Positions 35,412-42,594 of a stretch of DNA of 42,594 bases are shown piece after piece. The first letter of the stretch is position 1, and every line of letters starts with the position of its first letter. The translations under genes were made by a program, and so were the position numbers. The notes beneath the pieces were generated by a model. The model was not told the origin of the DNA. It made no database searches and saw only the letters and a program-made list of their open reading frames with translations. The DNA lies in assembly GCA_028288405.1 (NCBI GenBank), contig JAQBNS010000135.1, positions 1-42,594 of the forward strand, written 5' to 3'. This DNA is from Chitinophagaceae bacterium. Lineage in GTDB: Bacteria > Bacteroidota > Bacteroidia > Cytophagales > Cytophagaceae.

Positions 35412-36002
35412 ATGAAAATTTCTCACGTAGCATTAACAGCAGCTATCGCTTTTTCAGCTTTGGCTTTCACAGCAGCGTCTATTACTTTTAACGTAGACAA
35501 AACAAAAAGTAAAGTTACCTGGATCGGTAGAAAAGTAACTGGCGAACACACCGGTACTGTAAACATCTCAGATGGTAAATTGACTTCTGATGGTAAAAAC
35601 ATTCTTGGTGGTTCTTTCGATATCGATATGACGACCATCACTTGTACAGATCTTACAGATGCTGATTACAACGGCAAGTTGATTGGTCACTTGAAATCAG
35701 ATGATTTCTTTGCTGTAGCAAAATTTTCTAAATCTACTTTCGCTATCACTAAAGTAACTTCAACAGGAAACGGTACTTACAAAATCAACGGTAATTTGAC
35801 GATTAAGGGTATCACACAACCGCTTGAGTTCCCTGCTACCATTACAGTAGGTGCTACTGAAGTAACAGCAAAGGCAAAAATATTAGTTGACAGAACTAAA
35901 TACGACATCAAATACGGTTCTGCCAGTTTCTTCGATTCACTAGGTGACAAAGCAATCTCTAACGAATTCGAATTGAATGTAGATTTAGTAGCTAAGAAAT
36001 AA
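35412..36002 (+). CDS. YceI-family periplasmic protein
   Basis: The protein has 196 residues with a signal peptide (about 1-22, ending FTAAS) and a lipocalin-like YceI fold: FNVDKTKSKVTWIGRK at the start, GGSFDIDMTTI, GHLKSDDFF, and YDIKYGSASFFDSLGD near the end. YceI proteins bind isoprenoid or amphipathic lipids and are often linked to stress responses. Codon use appears strict, with many preferred codons, suggesting strong expression; this is an impression from reading. It follows the dioxygenase by 56 bases and has its own terminator. Confidence 0.92.
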   Translation: MKISHVALTAAIAFSALAFTAASITFNVDKTKSKVTWIGRKVTGEHTGTVNISDGKLTSDGKNILGGSFDIDMTTITCTDLTDADYNGKLIGHLKSDDFFAVAKFSKSTFAITKVTSTGNGTYKINGNLTIKGITQPLEFPATITVGATEVTAKAKILVDRTKYDIKYGSASFFDSLGDKAISNEFELNVDLVAKK

Positions 36003-36030
36003 GTTATTGAATAAATATTAAAATAACATT

Positions 36031-36068
36031 AAAGTCTCTCACCTAAGCCGTGAGAGACTTTATTTTTC
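36031..36068 (+). terminator. Rho-independent terminator of the YceI gene
   Basis: Arms 36031-36043 and 36051-36063 form a perfect 13-bp stem with a 7-base loop. A T-rich tract follows (36063-36068). It ends 29 bases or so past the YceI stop codon. Confidence 0.9.
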
Positions 36069-36113
36069 ACTTCTTTTTTTTTATATTGTAAGACAACCTA
36101 TGTCTCCCATTGG

Positions 36114-37598
36114 ATGGCATTAAGATTTATGTTTGAATTAGAAACTTTATTTTTAACACTTTCCACGCTGATTATCATCAGTATCCTGATCTCCCGATTA
36201 AGCAATAACATAGGAGTACCCGTACTTTTGCTTTTCCTGGCTATTGGTATGCTAGCCGGTTCAGAAGGTCCTGGTGGCATTTACTTTAACGATCCGCAAC
36301 TCGCTCAAAATATAGGCATCACATCACTAATCTTGATTCTATTTTCTGGTGGCCTGGATTCCGAATGGAAACATGTCAAACATGTATTATGGCCGGCAGT
36401 TAGTTTATCTACGGTAGGAGTAGTCATTACGACAGCTGCTGTAGGCGCTTTCTCCACCTGGTTATTCAATTTACCATGGCATATCAGTTTACTATTGGGT
36501 GCTATCGTCGCATCGACTGATGCAGCCGCTGTGTTCTCCATTATTGGGGCCAACAATATTAAGATCAAAGGCAATATCACTCCTTTGCTCGAATTAGAAT
36601 CTGGTAGCAATGACCCGATGGCCGTATTCCTTACCATCACACTGATCAGTTTTGCACGTGCTAAAGAAGCGTCTTATCTGGTCATGGCAGGATCTTTCCT
36701 GATGGAAATGGGAATAGGACTGGCTATGGGTTTTGCCTTAGGAAAGGCCATTGTATTTCTTGTCAACCGATTGAAGTTTCCCATTGAAGGATTGTATCCT
36801 GTATTCGTTTTTGCCTCTGCTTTCTTTGTCTATGCTTTAACCGCCATGATTCATGGCAGTGGCTTTCTGGCAGTGTATGTAGCCGGTATGACCTTGGGTA
36901 GTGCCAATATTGTACATAAGAAAAATATCTTCCGTTTTTTCGATGGTACGGCTTGGGTTTCTCAAATTCTAATGTTCATTACATTGGGTTTATTGGTTTT
37001 TCCAAGTCACATTTTACCGGCCATTAAAACAGAATTTCTTATTTCTCTTTTTTTAATTTTCATTGCAAGGCCCTTGGGGGTCTTTATTTCTTTGATTCCT
37101 TTTAAGTATTCTATCAAAGAGAAAGCATTTATTTCATGGGTAGGATTAAGAGGAGCTGTTCCGATTATATTGGCTACATTCCCCATGATTGCAGGTATTC
37201 CGGAGGCACAATGGATTTTTAATGTCGTATTCTTTATCGTCATTACCTCTGCTCTCTTTCAGGGCTGGTCTATTCCATGGGTAGCGAAATTACTAAAGCT
37301 CAATGCTCCTCAAAATAAATTGGTCACCATGCCTTCTGAATTTAACAACCTGGATCAAACCAATCGTACACTGATAAAATTAACCGTACCCAATTCTGAT
37401 TTGTTTTGCAATAACCCTTTAGTGGAAGTGAAAGCACTGAAAGGAAGTTTGATCATCTCTGTAAAAAGAGGCGCCAATTATTTTGTTCCCAGTGGTGGTT
37501 CAACATTAGAACCTGGCGATGAGATTCAAGCTTTAGTAGACGACGAGAAAATCGGTGAATTGGTTGCAATAGTCAATCAACAATTGACTGCGGTATAG
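36114..37598 (+). CDS. Potassium/proton antiporter of the CPA1 type with RCK_C domain
   Basis: About twelve to thirteen helices make up residues 10-390, with GVPVLLLFLAIGMLAGSEGP, the transport-site block ASTDAAAVFS, LESGSNDPMAVFLT and SWVGLRGAVPIILATFP, all typical of the CvrA/NhaP2 group. A C-terminal RCK_C domain (about 415-490, LEPGDEIQALVDDEKIGEL) lies without a preceding RCK_N. Such proteins exchange cytoplasmic potassium or sodium for protons. The 494-residue length fits. The ATG at 36129 (five residues later) is an equally good start. No partner gene is adjacent. Confidence 0.9.
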   Translation: MALRFMFELETLFLTLSTLIIISILISRLSNNIGVPVLLLFLAIGMLAGSEGPGGIYFNDPQLAQNIGITSLILILFSGGLDSEWKHVKHVLWPAVSLSTVGVVITTAAVGAFSTWLFNLPWHISLLLGAIVASTDAAAVFSIIGANNIKIKGNITPLLELESGSNDPMAVFLTITLISFARAKEASYLVMAGSFLMEMGIGLAMGFALGKAIVFLVNRLKFPIEGLYPVFVFASAFFVYALTAMIHGSGFLAVYVAGMTLGSANIVHKKNIFRFFDGTAWVSQILMFITLGLLVFPSHILPAIKTEFLISLFLIFIARPLGVFISLIPFKYSIKEKAFISWVGLRGAVPIILATFPMIAGIPEAQWIFNVVFFIVITSALFQGWSIPWVAKLLKLNAPQNKLVTMPSEFNNLDQTNRTLIKLTVPNSDLFCNNPLVEVKALKGSLIISVKRGANYFVPSGGSTLEPGDEIQALVDDEKIGELVAIVNQQLTAV

Positions 37599-37728
37599 GT
37601 AATAATTCAGAACAAAACCACATTTTTTAGTTCGTCTTCTGACTTCAAAAAATAAATTCCTGGCTAAGGATTAAACAAAAGGCTTTTTTTAAAACTTCAT
37701 TTTTGAGCTCCAATCGCTATTAAATGTA

Positions 37729-37755
37729 ATATTTTTAATAATAAATTAAAAATAT
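37729..37755. repeat. A+T-rich inverted repeat in the gap before the small membrane protein
   Basis: ATATTTTTAAT at 37729-37739 pairs with ATTAAAAATAT at 37745-37755 around AATAA. It lies in a 270-base gap (37599-37868) that shows no gene. It may be an operator or a weak structure; no T run follows on the plus strand, so a terminator is unlikely. Confidence 0.45.
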
Positions 37756-37868
37756 GGAATCATTTTACCCTTAAAAACGTATGTATAGAGAAGCTGGAAA
37801 ATCTCGTTTGTGAAAACTAAACGCTATTTTCAAATGTTTTGAACATATCAAGCGATTAATCTTTAGCT

Positions 37869-38366
37869 ATGGAATACACTAAGATATATCGAGATTTACA
37901 ACCTGTTCTTAAAAAGAAATTAAGAAGAAGGAAATTGGTATGTGTGATATGGGGCATGCTTGGTATGTTGTTGTTTTTTTTCGGAGGATGGTTTTTCGCT
38001 ATCGTTCCTTTTGTAATACTTATCACAGATTTTGTTTTCAAAAATAACATCAATCATAAAGGATTGACTCTTGTGCGAGGTAGAGTATTGAATAAAGTTG
38101 ATCAATCCGTTCCTCATCCTTCGCATCACGAGCAAGATCATGCATGCATGGGAAAATATTGTTTTGAACTGGATATTTATGAAGCCAATTTTCTTTCCTG
38201 CGTTGGAAAAGTGAAGACCAACAACATTTTGCAAGGTTTGAAAACAATTAAAGTAGGGGAGATCTTGTTTGAAAGTTTTGAGCGCGATACCGAGGTTACG
38301 CTTGTTGTATTGTCCAACAAAAAATGTGTGGCTTATGTATTGAATGGAGAGGTAATGGTTGCTTAA
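37869..38366 (+). CDS. Small membrane protein of unknown function
   Basis: A basic stretch (KKKLRRRK, about 15-22) leads two closely spaced membrane helices (about 23-55), and a soluble C-terminal domain of about 100 residues follows with histidines (HPSHHEQDHACM) and short beta strands (KYCFELDIYEANF, VTLVVLSNKKCVAYVL). The histidine- and cysteine-containing loop could bind metal, but that is only a guess. Length 165. The gene stands alone: a gap precedes it and a long hairpin separates it from the convergent thioredoxin genes. The A+T-rich start (TTTAGCTATG) has no Shine-Dalgarno sequence. I do not recognise the family. Confidence 0.7.
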   Translation: MEYTKIYRDLQPVLKKKLRRRKLVCVIWGMLGMLLFFFGGWFFAIVPFVILITDFVFKNNINHKGLTLVRGRVLNKVDQSVPHPSHHEQDHACMGKYCFELDIYEANFLSCVGKVKTNNILQGLKTIKVGEILFESFERDTEVTLVVLSNKKCVAYVLNGEVMVA

Positions 38367-38370
38367 GTTC

Positions 38371-38433
38371 TTTACAGTAAGAACAAAGAGCGAACCATAT
38401 TCCTTGCATTCGCTCTTTGTAAATCACTGTAAA
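38371..38433. terminator. Two-part bidirectional terminator between convergent genes
   Basis: The inner stem is perfect over 12 bp (38383-38394 with 38409-38420, ACAAAGAGCGAA) with a 14-base loop. An outer 8-bp stem (TTTACAGT at 38371-38378, ACTGTAAA at 38426-38433) can extend it after an internal loop. It lies between the plus-strand membrane-protein gene and the minus-strand thioredoxin genes. Confidence 0.8.
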
Positions 38434-38438
38434 TAAAA

Positions 38439-39041
38439 CTATTCTTTCCATTTGATGCTGCAACCAATGGCTTTCGTTTCTTTGAGGCTAATGTCTTTAC
38501 CCGCTTCTAAAGCAGCGATGGCATCTGCTACATAAAACTCAGTAGCCGCTTTCGCGTCCTGGTAATTGTTATCTATCGCTCCAATGTATTTGATGACATT
38601 TTTTACTCCTTCTTTTTGAACCAAATAAACATGAGGTGTTTTAGTGGCACCAAATAGTTGAGCGACAGATTGACTCTCATCGTGTAAATACACAAAAGGA
38701 AAATTCTTTTCTTTCGCTCTCTTCTTCATGTTTTCAAAACTATCATCCGGATACTTTACAGCATCGTTAGGATTAATGGCGATGACCGGATAGTTTTTTC
38801 CATACTTCTTTTGCAGATCAATGATTCTTTCTTCGTAAGCCTTGGCATAAGGACAGTGGTTACAAGTAAAGACAATGATATAACCTTTCGAATCTTTAAA
38901 ATCTGATAAACTAACCAGTTTGTCATCGATATTCTTCAATTTGAAATCAGTAATCGTATCACCTACTTTATAAGCAGAAGATAGCACAACAGCAGACACT
39001 ACTAAAAATGTCAAAGATAAAAGCGCGATCGTTTTTTTCAT
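38439..39041 (-). CDS. Exported thioredoxin-fold protein with CNHC motif
   Basis: A signal peptide or anchor (about 1-22) leads a redoxin-type thioredoxin fold. The redox motif is C60-N-H-C63 in FTCNHCPYA, which marks the Bacteroidota group annotated as thioredoxin family or peroxiredoxin-like. Blocks VIAINPNDAVKYPDDS and KTPHVYLV (cis-proline region) follow. The upstream in-frame start at 39056 is TTG, and ATG codons lie at 39047 and 39041; I chose 39041 since MKK begins the signal. It follows the TlpA-like gene by about 10 bases, so the two are probably one operon for thiol chemistry in the periplasm. Confidence 0.85.
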   Translation of the reverse strand: MKKTIALLSLTFLVVSAVVLSSAYKVGDTITDFKLKNIDDKLVSLSDFKDSKGYIIVFTCNHCPYAKAYEERIIDLQKKYGKNYPVIAINPNDAVKYPDDSFENMKKRAKEKNFPFVYLHDESQSVAQLFGATKTPHVYLVQKEGVKNVIKYIGAIDNNYQDAKAATEFYVADAIAALEAGKDISLKETKAIGCSIKWKE

Positions 39042-39052
39042 AATCATAACAT

Positions 39053-39526
39053 TCAAGGTTTTAATGAATGGATAAGTTCTTCTAATTGTTGCTGCGTAAA
39101 TTGTTTCTCGTAAAACGCTTTAGTTGTATTGTTTTTTGAAATAACCAATGTCGCCGGAATAGACCCAGACCAAGTGGTGTCCACAGCATTGATCCATTTA
39201 TTGAAATCTACTTCGTCCAACAAAACCACTTTTGCTGTGATGTTGTTTTTCCGGAGACTGGCTTTCACTTTATCTGTCATGGAAGCCTGATCTAAACTCA
39301 CCAACAGGACTTCCACATTTTTATCCTTATAGTCCCGGTGGATCTGTTCAAAGTAGGGTAACTCTTCCATACAAGGCTTACACCAGGTTGCCCAAAAGTT
39401 AATTACCTTTACTTTGCCCTGCTTCTTGTTAATGTATTCCTCCAACGTTGGCCATTTGATCACTTCTATGTCTCCTTGAAGAGAAATCAATCCCGTCAAT
39501 AATGCCCACCATACAAAGGTCTTCAT
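39053..39526 (-). CDS. TlpA-like exported thioredoxin
   Basis: The protein has 157 residues, an N-terminal hydrophobic segment (about 4-18, an export signal) and a thioredoxin fold with VINFWATWCKPCMEELP, so the active-site cysteines are C49 and C52. SIPATLVISKNN carries the cis-proline. TlpA-like proteins reduce disulphides in the periplasm, for instance in cytochrome or copper-protein assembly; the partner here is not known. It is the first gene of a two-gene minus-strand unit with the CNHC thioredoxin. Confidence 0.87.
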   Translation of the reverse strand: MKTFVWWALLTGLISLQGDIEVIKWPTLEEYINKKQGKVKVINFWATWCKPCMEELPYFEQIHRDYKDKNVEVLLVSLDQASMTDKVKASLRKNNITAKVVLLDEVDFNKWINAVDTTWSGSIPATLVISKNNTTKAFYEKQFTQQQLEELIHSLKP

Positions 39527-39667
39527 TGTGTTTGTTTTTACATTGGAAGAAAAATTTCGTTGAAAAATAAATCAAATGCAAATCTATCCGGGGAAAGATA
39601 TTCCACAATACCACTATGAAGGTAGAGGAGTCCAGGCATTCATGTTTAGCCATACAGCTTTAAAGCA

Positions 39668-39739
39668 TTAACAACCTGAATGTTCGATAACAAAAAGTAC
39701 TGCTGATAAAAACAGTAAACTGATGATGATTTTTTTCAT
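39668..39739 (-). CDS. Possible 23-residue hydrophobic peptide ending in a lipobox-like cysteine
   Basis: In the 434-base gap between the TlpA-like gene and Ku a short ATG frame on the minus strand encodes MKK, a hydrophobic stretch and a final ..EHSGC. It looks like a signal peptide on its own, with a cysteine as last residue. No strong promoter or terminator is seen with it. Chance is a real possibility because A+T-rich DNA gives such frames easily. The rest of 39527-39930 shows nothing I can name. Confidence 0.25.
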   Translation of the reverse strand: MKKIIISLLFLSAVLFVIEHSGC

Positions 39740-39933
39740 GAAGAAATAATTCAAGTCCTATATCAGCGAAAATAGCCTCTTCATGTTAAGAATTGGTTAC
39801 TTGATGTTTATCGAAATGTAAAAGTCCGCTATACACTATGGGGAATAGTTTGGACAATCTATAAAGGACATTACTATAGTTCTTTCATACATGCTCAATA
39901 CAGCTCAATAATCGGCTTTGGCATTATTTTTTG

Positions 39934-39957
39934 ACTAGATCTATCATTAAATCTAGT
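39934..39957 (+). promoter_or_regulatory. Inverted repeat directly before the Ku start
   Basis: ACTAGAT at 39934-39940 and ATCTAGT at 39951-39957 form a perfect 7-bp inverted repeat with a 10-base spacer, ending 3 bases before the ATG of ku. It could be a repressor site or an mRNA hairpin that limits translation of the DNA repair operon. Confidence 0.35.
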
Positions 39958-39960
39958 TTT

Positions 39961-40737
39961 ATGAGAGCACTTTGGACAGGAGCGATAGGATTTGGGTTGG
40001 TAAATATTCCAATCAAGATCTATAGCGCAACACAAGACAGTAGTTTGGATCTCGACATGCTCGACAAGAAAGACCATGCTCATATTCATTTCAAACGCGT
40101 GAATGAACATACCGGAAAAGAAGTAGCCTGGGAAAATATCATCAAAGGTTATGACTACGATGGAAAGATGATCGTGTTAGACGATAAAGATTTCAAAAGA
40201 GCGAGTGCAGAAAAAAGTGACTTAATAGAAATTCAGTCTTTTATCAAGGAAGAAGAAATTGACAGCATGTACTATGAAGTGCCTTATTACATAGAACCAC
40301 AAAAGGCAGGACATAAAGCGTATGCTTTACTAAGAGCAGCGCTGGAAAAATCTAAGATGGTAGGTTTGTGTTCTTTTGTGTTACGTACAAAAGAGAATCT
40401 AGCCATCCTTAAAGCTTCAGACGGTGCCATTATCTTGAATAAGATAAGATTTAAGGAAGAGATCAGAGATATTTCTGAATTAAAATTACCGGCGAAGAGT
40501 GAAGTCAAGCCCTCTGAATTAAAAATGGCGATGGCTTTGATTGATCAGTTGCAAACTAAATTTGACATTGACAAATACAAAGATCAATATACTTCTTCCT
40601 TGATGAAAGTAATCAAGGCAAAAGCAAAAGGACAAAAATTGACAGAACCTAAACTAAAGGTAACAAGGAATACCAAGAAAGATCTTATGGATCAATTGAG
40701 AGAAAGTTTGACTCCTGCTAAATTAAAAAGAGCCTAA
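39961..40737 (+). CDS. ku: Ku protein, non-homologous end joining
   Basis: Bacterial Ku binds DNA ends as a homodimer and brings LigD to the break. The start RALWTGAIGFGLVNIPIKIY and the blocks AHIHFKRVNEHTGKEVAWENIIKGY and YYEVPYYIEPQKAGHKAYALLRAAL are clear family signatures, and the C-terminus is basic (KAKAKGQKLTEPKLKVTRNTKK). I chose the ATG at 39961 since all Ku proteins begin there; an upstream ATG at 39931 would add ten unusual residues. The product has 258 residues. Its stop codon overlaps the ligD start by one base (TAATG). Confidence 0.95.
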   Translation: MRALWTGAIGFGLVNIPIKIYSATQDSSLDLDMLDKKDHAHIHFKRVNEHTGKEVAWENIIKGYDYDGKMIVLDDKDFKRASAEKSDLIEIQSFIKEEEIDSMYYEVPYYIEPQKAGHKAYALLRAALEKSKMVGLCSFVLRTKENLAILKASDGAIILNKIRFKEEIRDISELKLPAKSEVKPSELKMAMALIDQLQTKFDIDKYKDQYTSSLMKVIKAKAKGQKLTEPKLKVTRNTKKDLMDQLRESLTPAKLKRA

Positions 40738-41327
40738 TGAGTTTAGTTCAGTATACAAAAAAGAGAAACTTCAAGGATACACCGGAACCTTCTAAACATG
40801 GTTCGAAAGAAGTATCTAAAAAGGCATTGACTTTTGTGATACAACGTCATCAGGCTTCTCATTTGCATTACGATTTCAGATTGGAAATGGAAGGTGTATT
40901 GAAAAGCTGGGCTGTTCCAAAAGGTCCATCCTTGAATCCTAATGACAAGCGTCTGGCGATGATGGTAGAAGATCATCCTTACGACTATGGAAGTTTTGAA
41001 GGAGAAATCCCAAAAGGAAATTATGGTGCAGGTGTAGTAGAAATATGGGACAAGGGTACTTACGAACACATCAGCATTAAAGATCCTGTAGAGGGGAATA
41101 AACAATTGTTAAAAGATCTTAAGAATGGATCCATTAAGATCGTGTTAAAAGGGAAAAAATTAAAAGGAGAGTTTGCTTTAGTTAAGATGAAAGGCGACAA
41201 ACCGGCCAACTCCTGGTTACTGATCAAGCACAACGATCAATACGCTACACATGACGCATATAACAGTGAAGATTATACGCCTATCCATTCACCGGTCACG
41301 AAGGCCGCAAAAAAAAAAGTCAAGTAA
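40737..41327 (+). CDS. ligD: LigD phosphoesterase domain (5' part of a split ligD)
   Basis: This frame encodes 196 residues of the LigD 3'-phosphoesterase domain, which trims 3' ends before joining. The metal and catalytic set is present: H38 in QRHQASHLHYDF, H44, D46, R48 and H80 in EDHPYDYG. SWAVPKGPS is also typical. The frame ends at TAA (41325-41327) just after ten A (41309-41318). In a -1 frame from the same run the ligase part continues without interruption. Stand-alone phosphoesterases exist, so a real end is not excluded, but the basic tail KAAKKKVK lies in what should be a linker. See the next entry. Confidence 0.9.
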   Translation: MSLVQYTKKRNFKDTPEPSKHGSKEVSKKALTFVIQRHQASHLHYDFRLEMEGVLKSWAVPKGPSLNPNDKRLAMMVEDHPYDYGSFEGEIPKGNYGAGVVEIWDKGTYEHISIKDPVEGNKQLLKDLKNGSIKIVLKGKKLKGEFALVKMKGDKPANSWLLIKHNDQYATHDAYNSEDYTPIHSPVTKAAKKKVK

Positions 41328-42594
41328 TCACTTCCGAAAAGCCTAAACGTAATCTTCAATCTATCTTATCCGAACTGGGCGCGGAGAAAAAATACCCTTC
41401 TTATATTCATCCTATGCTGGCCAAGCCAGGTGGCAAGCCCTTTGATGATCCCGATTGGATATTTGAAATCAAGTGGGACGGTTACCGGGCTATTTCTGAA
41501 TTGCACAAGGGCAAAGTAAAGCTCTACTCTCGCAACGGTGTTTCTTTTGAAAACAAATACGCTGAAGTTGTTGCTGCTTTGCAACAGTTAAAGCATAACA
41601 TGGTGTTGGATGGAGAAATTGTCGTGCTGGATAAAAATGCGCAACCTAATTTTCAACTGTTGCAACATTATCCGGATGTACCTGACGACTGTTCATTAGC
41701 CTATTATGTTTTTGACATATTGAGTTTCGAAGGAAAACCATTGTACGATGAACCGTTGATGGCACGTAAGAAAAAATTGCAAAGCATTTTACCTAAAAAC
41801 TCTATTATCCGTTACTGTGAACATGTAGCAGGAGGTGGAGAGAAATTTTTTAAGTGGGTCTTGGATCATGACCTGGAAGGCATGATAGCGAAAAAAGCAG
41901 ATAGCCTTTACTCTACCAACAAACGAAGTAGTGAGTGGTTGAAAATTCGAAATCATAATATCACTGAAGCTATCATCTGTGGCTTTACAGCGCCGAGTGG
42001 TGCCCGCAATCACTTTGGATCTCTTATCCTTGGCATCTACGACAATGAAGGTATTCTTCAATATGCAGGACATGTAGGTACCGGTTTTTCGGATCAAAGT
42101 TTGAAAGAACTGTATCAACAGATGACCAAATTAAAAACTACTAAATCTCCTTTTCAAGCCAAAGTAAAAGTAAACGATGTAGTAACCTGGATCAAACCGG
42201 TATTGATTTGCAACATCAAATATACCGAGTGGACAAGAGACAAACAGCTCAGACATCCCGTATTTATGGGGTTACGAATCGATAAAAAACCAAGTGAAGT
42301 GAAGGAAGAAACGAAACAGCCCATGGAAACGAAAGTAAAAAAAACTACTACTAGAAAAGGTATACCGGCTGCAAAGGAGGCGAAGGTAGTCAAAGCAGGA
42401 AAAATAGAAGTCAAGCTTACAAATCAGGATAAAATCTATTTCCCTAAAGATAAATTGACCAAAGGAGATGTAGTAAAGTATTACCAATCGATACAAGCAT
42501 ACATCCTTCCTTATTTGAAGGATCGTCCTGAATCTTTAAAGAGAAATCCGAATGGCATTGATGACAAAGGATTTTTCCATAAAGATGCAGGAGA
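41318..42594 (+). CDS. ligD: LigD ATP-dependent ligase and start of polymerase domain (3' part of split ligD, runs off window)
   Basis: The -1 frame after the A10 run is open to the window end. It holds a linker, then the ligase domain: PMLAKPGGKPFDDPDW, the adenylation motif EIKWDGYRA (nucleotidyl lysine), LDGEIVVLD, LEGMIAKKAD and SEWLKIR, then the OB-fold part with GHVGTGFS. After a Lys/Thr-rich linker the primase-polymerase domain begins (KIYFPKDKLTKGDVVKYY, SLKRNPNGID), so the order is PE-LIG-POL. Without slippage translation could start only at an internal ATG (41414, MLAKPGG) or a rare codon. The gene is incomplete at the 3' end. Confidence 0.88.

Noticed and set aside
1-42594. Prophage, integron, defence island or biosynthetic cluster
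   Set aside because: No integrase, capsid, restriction, toxin-antitoxin or synthase genes are seen; gene content is core metabolism, envelope and repair.

Overview
The window looks like a piece of a Bacteroidota chromosome of moderate to low GC. The clues are a type IX secretion C-terminal sorting domain on a family 16 glycosidase, BatA-type and HU/SPOR (CCDC81-like) proteins, weak or absent Shine-Dalgarno sites, and a few promoter-like TAnnTTTG elements. I cannot assign a genus. Nothing looks like a prophage, an integrated plasmid, an insertion sequence or a CRISPR array, and I saw no rRNA or tRNA gene.

Layout. 1-690: a small secreted protein and its terminator. 691-4973 (+): a tight operon of a BatA/VWA-type membrane protein, a dihydroorotase-like protein that has lost its metal-binding HxH motif, and a membrane-anchored family 2 glycosyltransferase. 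It ends at a strong terminator flanked by inverted TTAGTTG heptamers. 5093-8441 (-): tyrS, a SET-domain protein with a lysine-rich tail, and a secreted protein. 8579-9610: holA. 9719-18204 (+): a six-gene run of a large TPR protein, an outer-membrane barrel, an HU/SPOR membrane protein, a TonB-like transducer, folC and trmB. 18205-18531: a REP-like intergenic repeat. 18532-21950: a PD40/OmpA-like protein, a ClC-type channel and an HPP-family membrane protein. 22037-23826: an NlpC/P60 peptidase and a TetA-like MFS transporter. 23923-28471: a secreted GH16 glucanase followed by two related lipoproteins. 28441-29085 (-): a DUF2306-like membrane protein. 29177-33738: a DEAD-box helicase, a Crp/Fnr regulator and a large PrsW-type protease embedded in TPR regions. 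33865-36002: a Rossmann-fold protein, a DODA-type dioxygenase and a YceI protein. 36114-38366: a K+/H+ antiporter and a small membrane protein. 38439-39526 (-): two thioredoxin-fold proteins. 39961-42594: Ku and LigD, the bacterial NHEJ system, running off the window end.

Two signals stand out. LigD is split exactly between its phosphoesterase and ligase domains by a run of ten A; a -1 slip there restores one continuous phosphoesterase-ligase-polymerase frame. Also, the DNA in front of the Rossmann-fold gene and in front of the dioxygenase gene shares a perfect FNR-type palindrome (TTGAT-N4-ATCAA) followed, after exactly 19 bases in both cases, by TCAATGC[A/G]TA. A Crp/Fnr regulator with an FNR-like recognition helix is encoded about 3 kb upstream. 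Most of the rest is ordinary core and envelope content.
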